This document shows, piece by piece, positions 1-10,915 of a stretch of DNA of 60,000 nt. A program made the translations under genes and the position numbers. The notes below the pieces were generated by a model that saw nothing but the letters and a program-made list of their open reading frames with translations, made no database searches and was not told the DNA's origin. Numbering within the stretch: position 1 is the first letter of the stretch; every line of letters begins with the position of its first letter. The DNA is from Hydractinia symbiolongicarpus (taxonomy: Eukaryota; Cnidaria; Hydrozoa; Anthoathecata; Hydractiniidae). The DNA lies in contig NC_079886.1 of the NCBI RefSeq assembly GCF_029227915.1, forward strand, positions 15,974,501 through 16,034,500, given 5' to 3'.

Positions 1-1008
1 ATAGACAACCTGTTAATGAATATGGTGATTTTATTCTTTTCAATGTTATTCTAAAAATAGATACATTATCTTTCAGTGTTTTTTTTTTGGCGGCAAAATA
101 AGATACATCCTGCAAAATATGATATGAAACAGTAAAAGCAAAAGTTTGTTCTGATGAGGAACAAAGATAACATGAAGGACTGTATTTGTTAAAAATTCTG
201 TACCACAAAGCCTTGAGAAGGTAATTGATAACTCTAAAAACATTTCAAAGTCATTGTTGCTTCTTTAACTGGCTTTGTGTACGATACACTTGTATGTTTC
301 TATGCAGAATGTAAAAAATGAATAAATAACCAGAAAACTTGATTTAAAAGCAAAGTAAATGCTTATATAAGATAAATTTTGGATACTAAATATTTGTACG
401 GTACTTTTCTGTTGTTTTCAGTTACATCTGGGCGTTAACATAATATCCAAACTGATTTAAGATGTTGTTTTGCTTCTCATTGCTTATAAACTTTCCAACT
501 ACCATAAGCTCTACTTTCGTGTAAGTCACTAAAGTAAAAAAATCAACACCCCGCTTTGTAGCCCTTTTAAAGAAATTTTTGTAACCGAAATAATCAGCAG
601 GTAACAGTACTTGTTCGTTTCCTTACGCAGTACACCATATTAGATTTATATTTTATAATATTTATAATAGCACTCAAAAATACTAATAAAGAATAATTTA
701 AATAAAATGAGAATGGCTAAAAAAATTAAGAAAGTACTGAAAAAGAGAGTTAAACAATTATTTTGAGCGTGGTTTAAATTGCCTTACATATCTTCTATGA
801 TTTTGCAGATTTCAGAACACATGCACAAAATTAGATAAAGTATTCATGTCAGTTATTGTTGCCGGTGTCACCGTAAAGACATACTCATATTGAAAATAAT
901 ATTAACTAATCTTCAGCTAAGTGATTGTTTGGTCTTTATACATTTTGTGGCTACACACAAATCTTAAATATATTTATGATGGGGTTGTCAGTTATCAATT
1001 ATAGTCAG

Positions 1009-1089
1009 TAGATAGAGGGACCTATTAAAATCAGCTAGATAGAGAAACCGATTAGAGTCATCTAGATAGAGAGACCGATTATATTCAGA
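1009..1089. repeat. 27-bp tandem repeat, three copies
   Basis: Three consecutive 27-bp units each begin with tagatagag and continue with a variant of acc(t/g)att. The copies start at 1009, 1036 and 1063 and differ at several bases, so this is an old minisatellite rather than a recent duplication. Confidence 0.8.
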
Positions 1090-1520
1090 GGTGTTTTTTA
1101 ATTATCCTAACAAAAATGAATTACAAGATATCTTTACTATTTCCAGGTATTCTCTATTATAAACTTGATATAGAAGTTTAAAAGTATAGCCAGACAATAC
1201 AACGATTTCCGAAATGACAGCCTGTATTTCTACTTTAATCGAAATAAGTGATTGGTTAAAAATGATGAAGTCAATTCCTTTTTTTTAAACCTTGTGTGAA
1301 TACTAATATTATAAATTTAAAAGCATGTAACACAAAAACATTGTGGCAACAGTTATGTCTCATAACATAATGATCAACAAATTGATTTATTTTAACAATA
1401 TATATGTCAGATTTAAAATCTAAAATAAATTAGAATCAGTTTATAAACACACAACACCACAACATACGTTCAAACCACGTGAAATCTATTTATCAATAAA
1501 AAAGAAGTATTTCCAGAGGA

Positions 1521-2056
1521 TACCTTATCGGGGAAAAAAAATCTTTTGCATTGACTTAATTTTTCCCCGACCAAAATTCCCCTTGATTATCTTTTTCCTG
1601 ACTAGTACTTTTCCCCGATTTTTTTATACCCAACTAATAATTTACCCCAACTTTTATCTTTTATCCTGAACTTTTTTTCTCATTGTTAACACCTTATTAA
1701 ATTTCAAGGAAGATTGCAAAAAAGGACCGGACATAAAAGACAAAATGGAAACAAAAAGAAACAATATTTTGTGTTTAAACAAACATGAAACAATCATACA
1801 ACTATAACATTAATAGTTCGTTTCAGTCAAACAACGAATGGTCTCTCAGTTCTTTTCATTTCGAGAAACAACGAAGGGATTGTCAAAAAAAAAACATACA
1901 TAGATAAATAGATAAAAAAAATTGATTTAAATTGCCTTCTGAGGTTATCTACACGAATGTCAAAAATTAGTCGGTGAAAAGCAACATATTTTTTTAAAAG
2001 TGACCTAATTTTTCCCCAGCTAAATTTTAACCCGACTTTTTTTGCCCGATAAGGTA
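1521..2056. mobile_element. Short inverted-repeat element (MITE) with TA flanks
   Basis: The left end CCTTATCGGGG-A-rich at 1523 is matched in inverted orientation by T-rich-GCCCGATAAGG ending at 2054, and both ends are flanked by TA. A roughly 530-bp, non-coding, TA-flanked inverted-repeat element is what Tc1/mariner-type MITEs look like. The interior repeats a ttttcccc(g/a) motif several times in the same direction, at about 1560, 1608 and 2010, echoing the terminal sequence. No transposase is present, and superfamily assignment rests only on the TA dinucleotides. Confidence 0.65.
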
Positions 2057-2739
2057 TTAGAATGTAATTACCATAGTGTGACTCTTTAATTCATCTTTGG
2101 TAATTATTGACGTTTTATATAATTTATAAAATAACCTTCTAAAATCAATACGAATTTAATACGCGCGAAATTAAATACGTTTAAGGTATTCTATGGGAAT
2201 CTGACGAGCTTAACTCCGTTAGTGTTATTAGATTATTATTTCCAACATTTTCTTTATTTTAAAGTTGGATGGCAAAAACTCAGATTTTTTATTTTTGACA
2301 CATTTCATCTATGAACATCGACATATTATTTTCTACTTTTCATCGACTCAAATGTAATCACCTTTTAACCACCTTCTGTAGAGAGAGCCACGAGTTGTTC
2401 TATACACCATGCAAAATTACTGCTATATAACTTTTTGATTCAAAATTTATCGCGCCTTTTGAAACAAACTTATAGCGTGTTATAACAATCTTTTAGTAAG
2501 AAATATTAATATTAGTGAATAGATCCATTTATTCATAAGACACGTTTTGATAGAAAAAATGAATAAAATGAAAGAATGATAAATCTATTAAAAAAATTCT
2601 TATGACTTAAAATAAGTATTCTAATCATTTAACAAAAATTTAACTTAGAACGTTGACGCTTTTAATCACCGAAGTTTTGGCAAGGTTAGGGAATTTTTGA
2701 CTTACATATTGTAGTACTGTTTTAGGTTGGTTTTAAAAC

Positions 2740-5433
2740 ATGACATTGGAATCAGGACCTGTCTTGATAGTAGTTTCAGAAGATGGGTTAAATCAAGATG
2801 TCGACAAAGATGAAGAAAAAGAACCCGAACACAAATTTGTAAGGATCGGAAATATATTTTACAGGTTAAAAAAAAATTTAGGGTACAATAACACTGCAAT
2901 TATGCCCACATTCCAGTTACTTTTCTCTACCCAAATTTTAATAGAAATGACAGTACAAGCTCCATCTGGGAACTTCGGCGCTGGTCTCAGCTTGCATTGG
3001 ATTATGTTTCACTTGAAGGCATTTCTATTACCTAGCATCATCTTCTGATGTCTATAAGATAAGTGACAGTCTAAACATTGATAAAACAACTATATGTTGT
3101 GGTTAATAATTAACCATGTAAGGTAACTCACTCTAAGTTTCAAATAAACAAAGCAATAAAAAAATAGGAACAGCTGCAATAACAATGGAAAGGAGAAGAT
3201 TGAGGACGCTAATTAAATAAATTATAGAGTACAAACAATATAGAACTTTATTTTAATTTCCTTCTTGTTACAGAAGCAGAAGAACAAAGAGAATAGGAAC
3301 AGTAATAGTGACGACAACATCATAAAAGATTTAACAGATATTTCAACAGCAGAATACAATTATTCCCATTATTTGCTTGGTAAATGCAACAGTTTCCCAA
3401 TTGCAGACAGAATCGTCAAGGATCACCTGCGGGTTCCAAGCACCTTCTCAAATTACGAAACAGCTTCTTCGGTGTACAGCAGTGGTGATTTCATGGAGTA
3501 TCTATCTACATGTGGCAGGTGCATGTCTGAGACGAGGTTGAGGAGTAGTTCTGTGAGGAGTAGTTCTGATGAATTTATAGAAGATGAGGTAAGTCTAAAT
3601 GTTTCTTCTACTGTAACCTCAACAAACAATATATATTGCCGTTTTTTCTATATGCATGTTTCGCACGATGTGTAACCTTATCCCTGCTTGCAAATTATTG
3701 TTGTTCTACATAAATTTTTTTGTCAGATTAGTGGGAAAGTTTGGCATCCATGGGCTCGACTTACTTATGCAACAGTAGGATTCCCGACCGTAGCAAATGA
3801 AATACTAGTGTTTTCACATTCCCTCTATGTTTGTTAATATATATATTATATTTTATAACATCTTTTTTAATAATCTCGCATATGAGATACACCAGTTAAA
3901 GGTCTAAGACGTGGATAAACTTAACATAAATTCGTTTGCTAAAAAAATACAATGATCTCTTGACGTCACGGACTCCTAATGTAGCTTCTCCTTAAGAAAC
4001 CATTACAAAACCCTCTAGATACAACAAACTCTCTGTTTTACGGACATTTTTGTGTCTCTTTAGGCTCCATTGTGTCAATAGCTCATTGTACTCTCCTTAA
4101 AACATTATCAACTTCGCAGATTATAGAAAACTGGATTGCATTTCCTTGTGTTACGTTGTGCAACAAATTGATCTTTGATTACCATAAACGTGATCTTTGA
4201 TAACTATAAAAAAGTATTTTTCTGTTGACTCTGTCTATTTCTTAAGAATAGAAGCTAATTAATTATATAATGAATTAGTCTATTTCTTAAGAATAGAAGC
4301 TAATTAATTATATAATGAATTAGTTAACGTGGTCACATGTATTGGCAATTAAAAAGTGACCAATTAACTATCTAGGCTAAAACTGCATCAGCATTAAATT
4401 TGAACACGTGCGATCGTGACTGCGATAGGGAGGTTTGTCATTATCATAACGGAAGACAGTCTAAAGAGTTTCAACATACACCATTGAAAAGGACGGTAAG
4501 CGCGCCATTGAAAGCGACGAGGGAGAATCAAAATAAAGAAGAAGGTGACTATTGATTTATCATTAATTGACTGATTGATTTTTTTACATCTGGGTGTAAA
4601 GCAGATTGTACTTTAATATTGCTTCTTTTCTTCAACAAAAAATTTGTTGCAGAATTAAAAAAAGAAATCTAGTAGATGTAATAACACGCCCTTGGATTTA
4701 CAGGCTCTAGAATGCACGCTACTGTTTAAGTCCATTCGTCAAACCTGGTCATTGAATGTGCCTTTGTCAGTAGTTGTATTTTTGTCTGTTCAAAATAATA
4801 AAGGTTAAAACTTCTACTTTTTTTAATGCAAGGGTGCCAAGAATAGATATCGTTATCGTCCAGTAGAAATATTTTCAATAAAAAATGTATCGAGTTTTCA
4901 TTTTCCACACTTATTTTTCAGTAACTGATATTTAACTTTAGTAGGCCAGTGTAATCCAAAAAAGCCCTGTACTGTAATTGAAAATAAGAAAATGTCTATT
5001 CGAAATGCTACAACCCTTGCCAAACATTTTTGACGATGATCTCCATTGTCTAGATGACACGCATGTACATTATTCAGGTTGTTTGGTTAAATTCGAAATC
5101 TTAAACGGCTATTATGCACTCCCCTTGGTGTATATATGGTTTTGTAACGGCTGGTTATTTAGTCTTATTATTTTTAAACTTTACACAGCCTACCAGGTAC
5201 AAAATATTAGCCAATTTCTGAAAAAATTGCAGTAGCTAGAATTGTTTAAAAAAATTCCCATATCACCATGATTAATTAGCTATACTTTAGTTCATATTTC
5301 ATATCTCAAGAATTCTAATCAAAACAAAATTCCAGATTTAGCACAAAGCATGCGCAGAAGAAACGCATCTCCCTCACATCGATTTCAACTACTGTCGCCA
5401 CGAACATGGAAAAAAAGATTGTCAAAACTTCAC
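2740..5433 (+). CDS. Possible 5' exons of the AbfB-Tudor gene (tentative)
   Basis: An ATG at 2740 opens an exon that can end at 2838 before gtaagg. It joins in phase 0 to an exon at 3274-3588 (acceptor ttacag, donor gtaagt). Two more candidates follow: an exon ending at 5077 (donor gttgtt) and one at 5336-5433 (acceptor ccag, donor gtaagt), which agree with each other in phase 1. The last ends in phase 0, which fits the exon starting at 16973. The encoded peptide is acidic then Ser/Arg-rich, with no domain I recognise. The 5' boundary of the third exon cannot be matched to exon 2, so at least one exon is missing or wrong. Alternatively these exons form a separate small gene. The alternative donor at 2865 was discarded because it leads to an early stop in exon 2. 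Confidence 0.4.
4233..4322. repeat. 45-bp perfect tandem duplication
   Basis: The 45-bp segment beginning gtctatttcttaagaatag occurs twice in direct succession, at 4233 and 4278, with no visible difference. It lies in a predicted intron. Identity suggests a recent duplication. Confidence 0.9.
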
Positions 5434-6168
5434 GTAAGTTATATTTTATTTATTTTTAAAGACTTTTTTCCGTTCAACTACATTGATTCACTCCATTTGC
5501 AAACGCTAACAAGAAAGCTGGTGAGCTTTTGCGTTATAGCAGAAAAGGGAGTCTAATGGAAAGGAGCCTTAACTTGAAATTAAAATTGTAAATGCTTTTC
5601 ATGGTACATGATGTTTCGTTCGGTAAGAGTGGGAAAAAATTGATCAAGAGGAAATAAAGAAATTTGTCTTAGTTTTTTCAGCCATCTTTGTTCTGAAAAA
5701 TAATAACATCGCGTTGCTTAATACGCCTTGTAGCATGTTGCAATTTAAAAAACTTAGTTTTGGAAATACAAGTTTAATTGACAATTTAAATAAGGGAACG
5801 CTTATTTTTTACGCACAAGGACATACTGGCGCGGTGTATACTGTTAAAACCTGTCTGTGATGCTTGCACCACGACCGTGGAAAAAAGAATATATATTTAC
5901 CATAGAGCTACACCTGGTGCACATAGTTCATATCTCTTCGCAGATGACAACTGCTTATCTTTTAGGTTGTGTCTAGTGGGAGCACGCCCCACTTACTCAT
6001 ACAACAGCTACCTAAAGCTGGATTTCCACTGGACGAAAAGCCTCTTATTTCGCGCTAAGAATCGCTTTTTAATTTCCACATTTAACAATAACGCGCGTCA
6101 AAGACAAATGTACACAAATAAATATGGATGGTAACAAGTAAAGATGGCTAGTACAATCAAACAAAAAT

Positions 6169-7160
6169 TTGTTATATCTGCTATTTTTAAGGCGTCGCCG
6201 AAGCTTGAAAAGAAACAAAGAGTCATTTTGGGTTCTGAAAATATATATGGATCGAAAGAAAAAAGGGGAATTCCATCCTCTGGTGAAGGATTTAAAACGT
6301 TCTGATCAGGAATACTTTTTTCGTTGCTTTCGTATGTCACCAGGAATCTTTGAGCAGCTTCTCTGTCTTGCAGCTCCATTCATAAGAAAAGAAACCACAA
6401 AGATGCGAGAACCAATTGGGCCAAGTGAAAGATTATGTGCGTGTTTGCGATATTTGGCTACTAGAGACGCCCAAGCAACTATATCTGCAAGCTACAGAAT
6501 GAGTCCAGCTGTTGTAGGTCGTATAATTAATGAAACTTGCGATGCTTTGTGGCAAGTTTTGATGGAAAAGGTATACTTAAAACACCCCTGAAATGAAAAA
6601 AATGGAACAATAGTCCCAAGGAGTTTTTTGAGTGTTGGAATTTTCCTAATGCAATAGGTGCAACTGATGGTAAACATATTGTTACTCAGGCACCAGCTAA
6701 TCCTGGTTCATCATTTTTTAATTATAAAAAAACACATAGCATTGTTTTAATGGGCATATGTGATGCCAAATACCAGTTTATATTAGTGGACATAGGAGAC
6801 AGTGGCAGACAAAGTGATGGTAGTGTTTATGCAAACTGTTTTTAGGCCATGCAATAGAGCAGACCTACTGAATATAACAAAAGCTGCACAACTACCGAAC
6901 TCAGTAAAGAAATTGCCTTATGTTTTTGTAGGAGATGATGCTTTTGGTTTGAAAATGCACATGATGAAGCCCTTTCCTTCAACAAGGCTACCCCTCAATC
7001 AAAGAGCTTTTAATTACAGGCTATCTAAAGAGTTTTCAATTACAGGCTATCTCGAGCCAGAAGAGTGATTGAAAATTGCTTCGGAATTTTGGCTAGTCGC
7101 TTTAGAATTTTTCGTCGACTATTGATAGCAAATGTCACCAAAGTTATACAATTATATAAG
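6169..7160 (+). pseudogene. Harbinger (HARBI1-like) DDE transposase, frameshifted
   Basis: The N-terminal third reads open to 6591 and shows the family's helix-turn-helix style region (SERLCACLRYLATRD, then SYRMSPAVVGRIINET). After the stop the homologous frame resumes with ATDGKHI, which holds the first catalytic Asp, then the GDSGRQSDGSVYANC block with the second Asp, and FVGDDAFGLKMHMMKPF further on. At least three disruptions are visible: a stop and frame change near 6591, a frame change at about 6840 after YANC, and a 26-bp tandem duplication (aaagagctttt... at about 6999 and 7025, two mismatches) that shifts frame. Beyond it the family's C-terminal block [16 protein letters not shown] continues in another frame to about 7160. 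A functional nuclease cannot be made from this copy. Confidence 0.88.
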
Positions 7161-7592
7161 GATAATTAATTAAGGATGCTGTACAGTAGGATATCTAACA
7201 TAACATATCTATAAAACAAAACAATATAGTTCGTCCACTAAAAATTAGAATACTTTGCTTGATACACAAACGTGAATTATAGTTCACAATACAAAGCTTT
7301 TGATTTTACTAAGGCATTATTTTGTTTTTCCTTTGTCCTAGATTTATCAATTCTATGTTCAGCAGTTTTCAGCAGAGGCATTGTACATGTTTTTTATATT
7401 TATAAGCATAACGTTTATAACATATTCAACATAAAGTGTTCTGTTTATTTTCGAACTTCAAATCAAAAAGCATCTGGTTCATTTTTACTTGTGCTATTCT
7501 TCTTTTAAATGTCATTGTTTGATTGAATTTGCTTTAAAATTGCCATGTCTATAGAGTCATTGCTACAACGTTTTGAATTTATCTCGGTTTCA

Positions 7593-8125
7593 TCATTTTC
7601 TTCGTTTAAAATTACTTGCCAACTTTTCAGAAGTATTATGCTCCACAAGCATAGTTATATCAACATTACTCACAGTAGGTTTGTTGATGGTCTTGTCATG
7701 TAGAAAACGCATCTGTTCAAAGTATTTGCATTTAGGTAGACTTTCAGCACCAGCTCCTGATCTTGTCAAAAAATTCCTTTTATCGAGACATTTCTTTAAA
7801 CTGTCTTTCAAGTTTTTTAATTTTCTTTGCAAGAATTCAACTAAATTGAAAACAAAAAAAAAATTAACTCAAAGCAAAGGTAAAAACACTGAAACATTCA
7901 CTTGTTTTCTTTTAAGTAAAAGATTAGCTGTTTAGCTATACCTTCCCTGTTAAAAACAGTACTAATCTTCAGCCATGCATTGTTTTTCACATTACGATCC
8001 TTGTAATTCAGATTGTTTGTATCCCATAAGCAAGGATATTTTTTAACTTCCTCTAGGAATACTTCTACCTCAAATGTGATATTTTCTTGATAACAGAATC
8101 CTTCCTCGAGTACTTCACTGCTCAT
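7593..8125 (-). pseudogene. Harbinger-associated MADF (Myb/SANT-like) protein, broken
   Basis: On the minus strand an open segment from 8125 to 7898 contains VKKYPCLWDTNNLNYKDR, the core of a MADF domain, followed by NNAWLKIS. A second segment at 7832-7593 in another frame carries TRSGAGAESLPKCKYFEQM, which resembles the C-terminal end of the same domain. Harbinger elements encode such a protein to help the transposase bind DNA and enter the nucleus. Here the two halves are separated by a stop and frame change, so the gene is decayed. It faces the transposase tail to tail within the same terminal repeats. Confidence 0.8.
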
Positions 8126-8323
8126 TTCTTGTGTAATAATATTCGTTCCCTGGCTTGTTGGTAACTGTTCTTGCTACTGCTGTTGGAATTGACTTAACAA
8201 AGTTGATAACCACACATGATGCTCATGCTCATTTTGTTCCACCATGTTGAATGGATTTTTATTTGCAGACACAGCGTTTTTCTAAAATTACTGCAATCTG
8301 ATTGGCTTGTGTTTTTTTGTCGC

Positions 8324-8354
8324 TTTGGTAGTTCGAAGACTTCGAACTACCAAA
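8324..8354. repeat. 31-nt near-perfect palindrome inside the Harbinger element
   Basis: tttggtagttcgaag and its exact reverse complement are separated by a single base. The palindrome lies about 105 bp inside the right terminus of the Harbinger element. It could be a subterminal transposase-binding site or simply a hairpin-forming sequence; no matching palindrome was seen near the left end. Confidence 0.85.
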
Positions 8355-8877
8355 AGCGGTAAAGCGACAACGCTAAAGCGGCAAAATAATTTCGTCACGC
8401 ATGTCCAGTGACAACAAAATAGGCGTTAGCGCTAACATATCGTCTAGTGGAAATCCGGCTTAAGGCAAAAATTATAGACCGCTTCTAAAGAGCTATCTTA
8501 CTAAAAAAAATGGACTAGATAATATAGTTTCTTTTTTAGTTTTTATTTTCAACATATCTACCTTTTCTATTTCTAACAACGTTCGTTAAAGGCAAATTGG
8601 ATCATTCAATTATTATTCCGAGCATTCCATCACACATAAATGCTAACCTTATGTTTCCGATCCATGTGTAAAGTTTCACTTCTTGAGGACGAAACAGATT
8701 AAACCCCAAGACTAGCAATGTATTGAGTTGAGATATCAAGGATTCCCAATGTCCCTTCCGTAGAAATACTACATACAATGATACGATAGTGAGATGAAAA
8801 AATATTACATTTCAAATAAATATTTCATAAATATATGTTAAGTACACAATGTATAATTTGCCCTTTTTTCTCTTTTT

Positions 8878-9807
8878 TCACAATATCGTATTTATTACAG
8901 CGGCGCTTGTACTAGGTGTGTGGCGCTCCGGTGTTTTTCCGCACAACAAATGTATTAGTTCACGCCGGACCTTTCGGAGTCTGTAGTAATACACCAAAGT
9001 ATTCCAGAATGAATTTGATAGTGCAATAAATTGACACCATAACAACGCGTACGTTTGAACGGTAGACGAGTTTTTCTTGATTCCATTACAAACATTGAGC
9101 GTAGCTATCGGTAAATAGCAGAAAGAATACATGCCTAACACCGTCACCGCCATTTTTAATGATTTTGATACCTTTACCATTGGTTTTTTATCCAGTTCGT
9201 TTTTACATGAAATCTTTCTAATAATAATATGAAGCTTTATTAGACAGAACATTAAGCAAATTAACATAATGACTATTACTACCCCAGCACACGTCGTAAA
9301 AATCTTCCATGTTAATGTCCACTCTGCTATAATGCAGAACAGCAACCAAAACATCCAGGTACCAAGTAGCAGCACAATAGTTTTATTACTTTGCACATGA
9401 CGTTGGTAGAAGAATGGATGTAGAACAGCTATGTAGACATCCATGACTATGAAGGTGATTGACATCACTGACATACTGGATAATGTATAGCCTGCAATTC
9501 TGTTGAAATCTGCAACTTTGCAGGTGAGTTTTTGCTGCGTGTAATAGTAAACAGTGTATGCGAATAAAGGAAGCGTGATAACACCTGACAGTAAATCTGC
9601 CACTGCCAACATCATAAGTAATTTATCAGATAACAACAGCCGGTTTTTTGATCGTTGCATAATAAACAGAAACAACGAGTTTAAAACCACAATCAGTAAA
9701 GCCAGCAGTGTGGTTGCGATTATTAAAAAAATATAATTGATCCTCGAACAATAATTATATAGAAAGCTGGTGTTGGTACTGCAAGTTAATGTCACGTTGA
9801 CTGACAT
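8878..9807 (-). CDS. Class A (rhodopsin-like) orphan GPCR
   Basis: 309 residues with seven hydrophobic segments. Class A landmarks are visible: Asn in TM1 (VVLNSLFL), LAVADLL with Asp in TM2, the extracellular Cys (KLTCKV), Trp in TM4 (LGTWMFW), and a CYLP turn in TM6. The DRY motif at the end of TM3 reads DVYIAVLHP, so the usual Arg is Val, and the TM7 NPxxY position reads NTLVY without the Pro. Potential N-glycosylation sites (NVT, NTS) lie in the short N-terminus. I start at the second in-frame Met (9807) because a good acceptor (cttttag on the minus strand) lies just upstream at about 9831, implying a 5' non-coding exon. Such divergent single-exon receptors are common in cnidarian genomes; the ligand is unknown. 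It lies antisense in the long interval of the AbfB-Tudor gene. Confidence 0.9.
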   Translation of the reverse strand: MSVNVTLTCSTNTSFLYNYCSRINYIFLIIATTLLALLIVVLNSLFLFIMQRSKNRLLLSDKLLMMLAVADLLSGVITLPLFAYTVYYYTQQKLTCKVADFNRIAGYTLSSMSVMSITFIVMDVYIAVLHPFFYQRHVQSNKTIVLLLGTWMFWLLFCIIAEWTLTWKIFTTCAGVVIVIMLICLMFCLIKLHIIIRKISCKNELDKKPMVKVSKSLKMAVTVLGMYSFCYLPIATLNVCNGIKKNSSTVQTYALLWCQFIALSNSFWNTLVYYYRLRKVRRELIHLLCGKTPERHTPSTSAAVINTIL

Positions 9808-9843
9808 GATCGACAATTTGAAATGAAATCTAAAAGGAAAAAT

Positions 9844-10200
9844 ACAAATGTTAAATTTTATGACGTTACGGCGCGACGTCAATAACCCTACTTTAACGTC
9901 AATATCCTATATTAAATTAATGAAGCCATTACAGTGCACTTAAAACTTTGAGGCCAAATAACTTGGAAACGAGGTGGTGACGTTAACGATTTTTCACCGC
10001 GTGGGTAACTAGAGACCACCTAGGATTAATTTGGGTAATTTTCCCAAATCTGGGTCCCAGAATCCGTTTCAGAATGGACGGGTTGATAACGGCATCACAA
10101 AACCTTTGAACCCTAATTTCTCTGCAACCGTGTATCAAAAGTACATACATGTTTCTATACATTTTCTTGATCAGCGTTTCAAGATCTATGCGATGAAGGC
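9844..10200. repeat. Dispersed repeat, copy 1 (diverged)
   Basis: About 340 bp shares extended similarity with 10576-10915 in direct orientation. Shared blocks include gcacttaaaactttgagg, tttttcaccgcgtgggtaac, ctgggtccc and aaagtac. I do not recognise the family. In this copy the two TGACGTCA palindromes of the other copy are degraded (tgacgtta, ataacggca). No coding potential is evident. Confidence 0.75.
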
Positions 10201-10575
10201 AACAGGTATACAAATTTCTAAAAAAACATTTAAGATTCTGACGGGTCTTTGCTACCGTCAGCAAAATTTTTAACTCCCGATATCTCCTTATGCGTTCGTC
10301 GAGAACATATGATTCTGTGTATTATTTTGACCAGCGTTTCAACCTCTACACATTACAGACAAAGAATAAACAAATTTCGCGAATTTTCCTATCTGCACTA
10401 CACTGCTGACGTCAGCAAAACATTTAAAACAACTTTCCTTTTATTGGCCTTTTGCCTAAGTGGATTTCTCCACGGGCTTTATCGACTAGTCTTAAATAAT
10501 AATACGAAGTGTGTGTGACGGTCATAGTGGATGTGTTCATTTTCTTTTGATGTCGCCAAGAAATACATGTCTCAA

Positions 10576-10915
10576 ATGTTAAATTTTCTGACGTTACGGC
10601 GCAACGGCAATGCATTTAGACTGACGTCAATGCGTTTAAGAAGATTGGTAAAGCTATTGCATTGCACTTAAAACTTTGAGGACAAATAACTTGAAAACAA
10701 GGTGGTGACGTCAGTCTTTTTTCACCGCGTGGGTAACTAGGGACCACCTGGAACAAATTTGGGTAAGTTTCTTAAACCTGGGTCCCTGAATCCGTTTTGG
10801 AATGACCGGGTTGATGACGTCATCAAAAACCTTTAAACCTCAACATTTCTGTAACCGTTTTTCAAAAGTACGCGATCTTATACATTTTTTTGATTAGCGT
10901 TTTAAGATCTATACG
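10576..10915. repeat. Dispersed repeat, copy 2, with CRE-like palindromes
   Basis: Direct-orientation relative of 9844-10200. It contains TGACGTCA at about 10706 and again at about 10814 (gatgacgtcatc), the full cAMP-response-element palindrome. The DNA between the two copies (10405) and a distant fragment near 49.77 kb also carry gctgacgtcagc. Whether these sites bind bZIP factors is unknown. Confidence 0.75.

Larger units (their letters stand above)
1..2739. other. AT-rich intergenic region
   Basis: No convincing coding exon is visible on either strand. It contains a 27-bp tandem repeat and a short inverted-repeat transposon, listed separately. The remainder is AT-rich sequence with many short A and T runs and nothing else I can name. 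Confidence 0.6.
6016..8460. mobile_element. PIF/Harbinger DNA transposon, full-length but inactive
   Basis: The terminal inverted repeats read agc(t/c)ggatttccact(g/a)gacga at both ends. They are flanked by an exact 3-bp duplication TAA (6013-6015 and 8461-8463), the hallmark of PIF/Harbinger insertion. The element is 2,445 bp and carries the two proteins typical of the group: a HARBI1-like DDE transposase on the plus strand and a MADF (Myb/SANT-like) DNA-binding protein on the minus strand, converging on each other. Both reading frames are broken, so this copy cannot be autonomous. It sits inside the long interval between exon sets of the AbfB-Tudor gene. The clean termini and intact duplication suggest a moderately recent insertion followed by decay. 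Confidence 0.92.

Noticed and set aside
2839-2864. Extension of the first candidate exon to the donor at 2865
   Set aside because: The resulting phase leads to an early stop in the next exon, while the donor at 2839 joins cleanly.
9808-9882. 25-residue N-terminal extension of the GPCR
   Set aside because: It would read through a strong splice acceptor; the downstream Met gives a normal short N-terminus with glycosylation sites.
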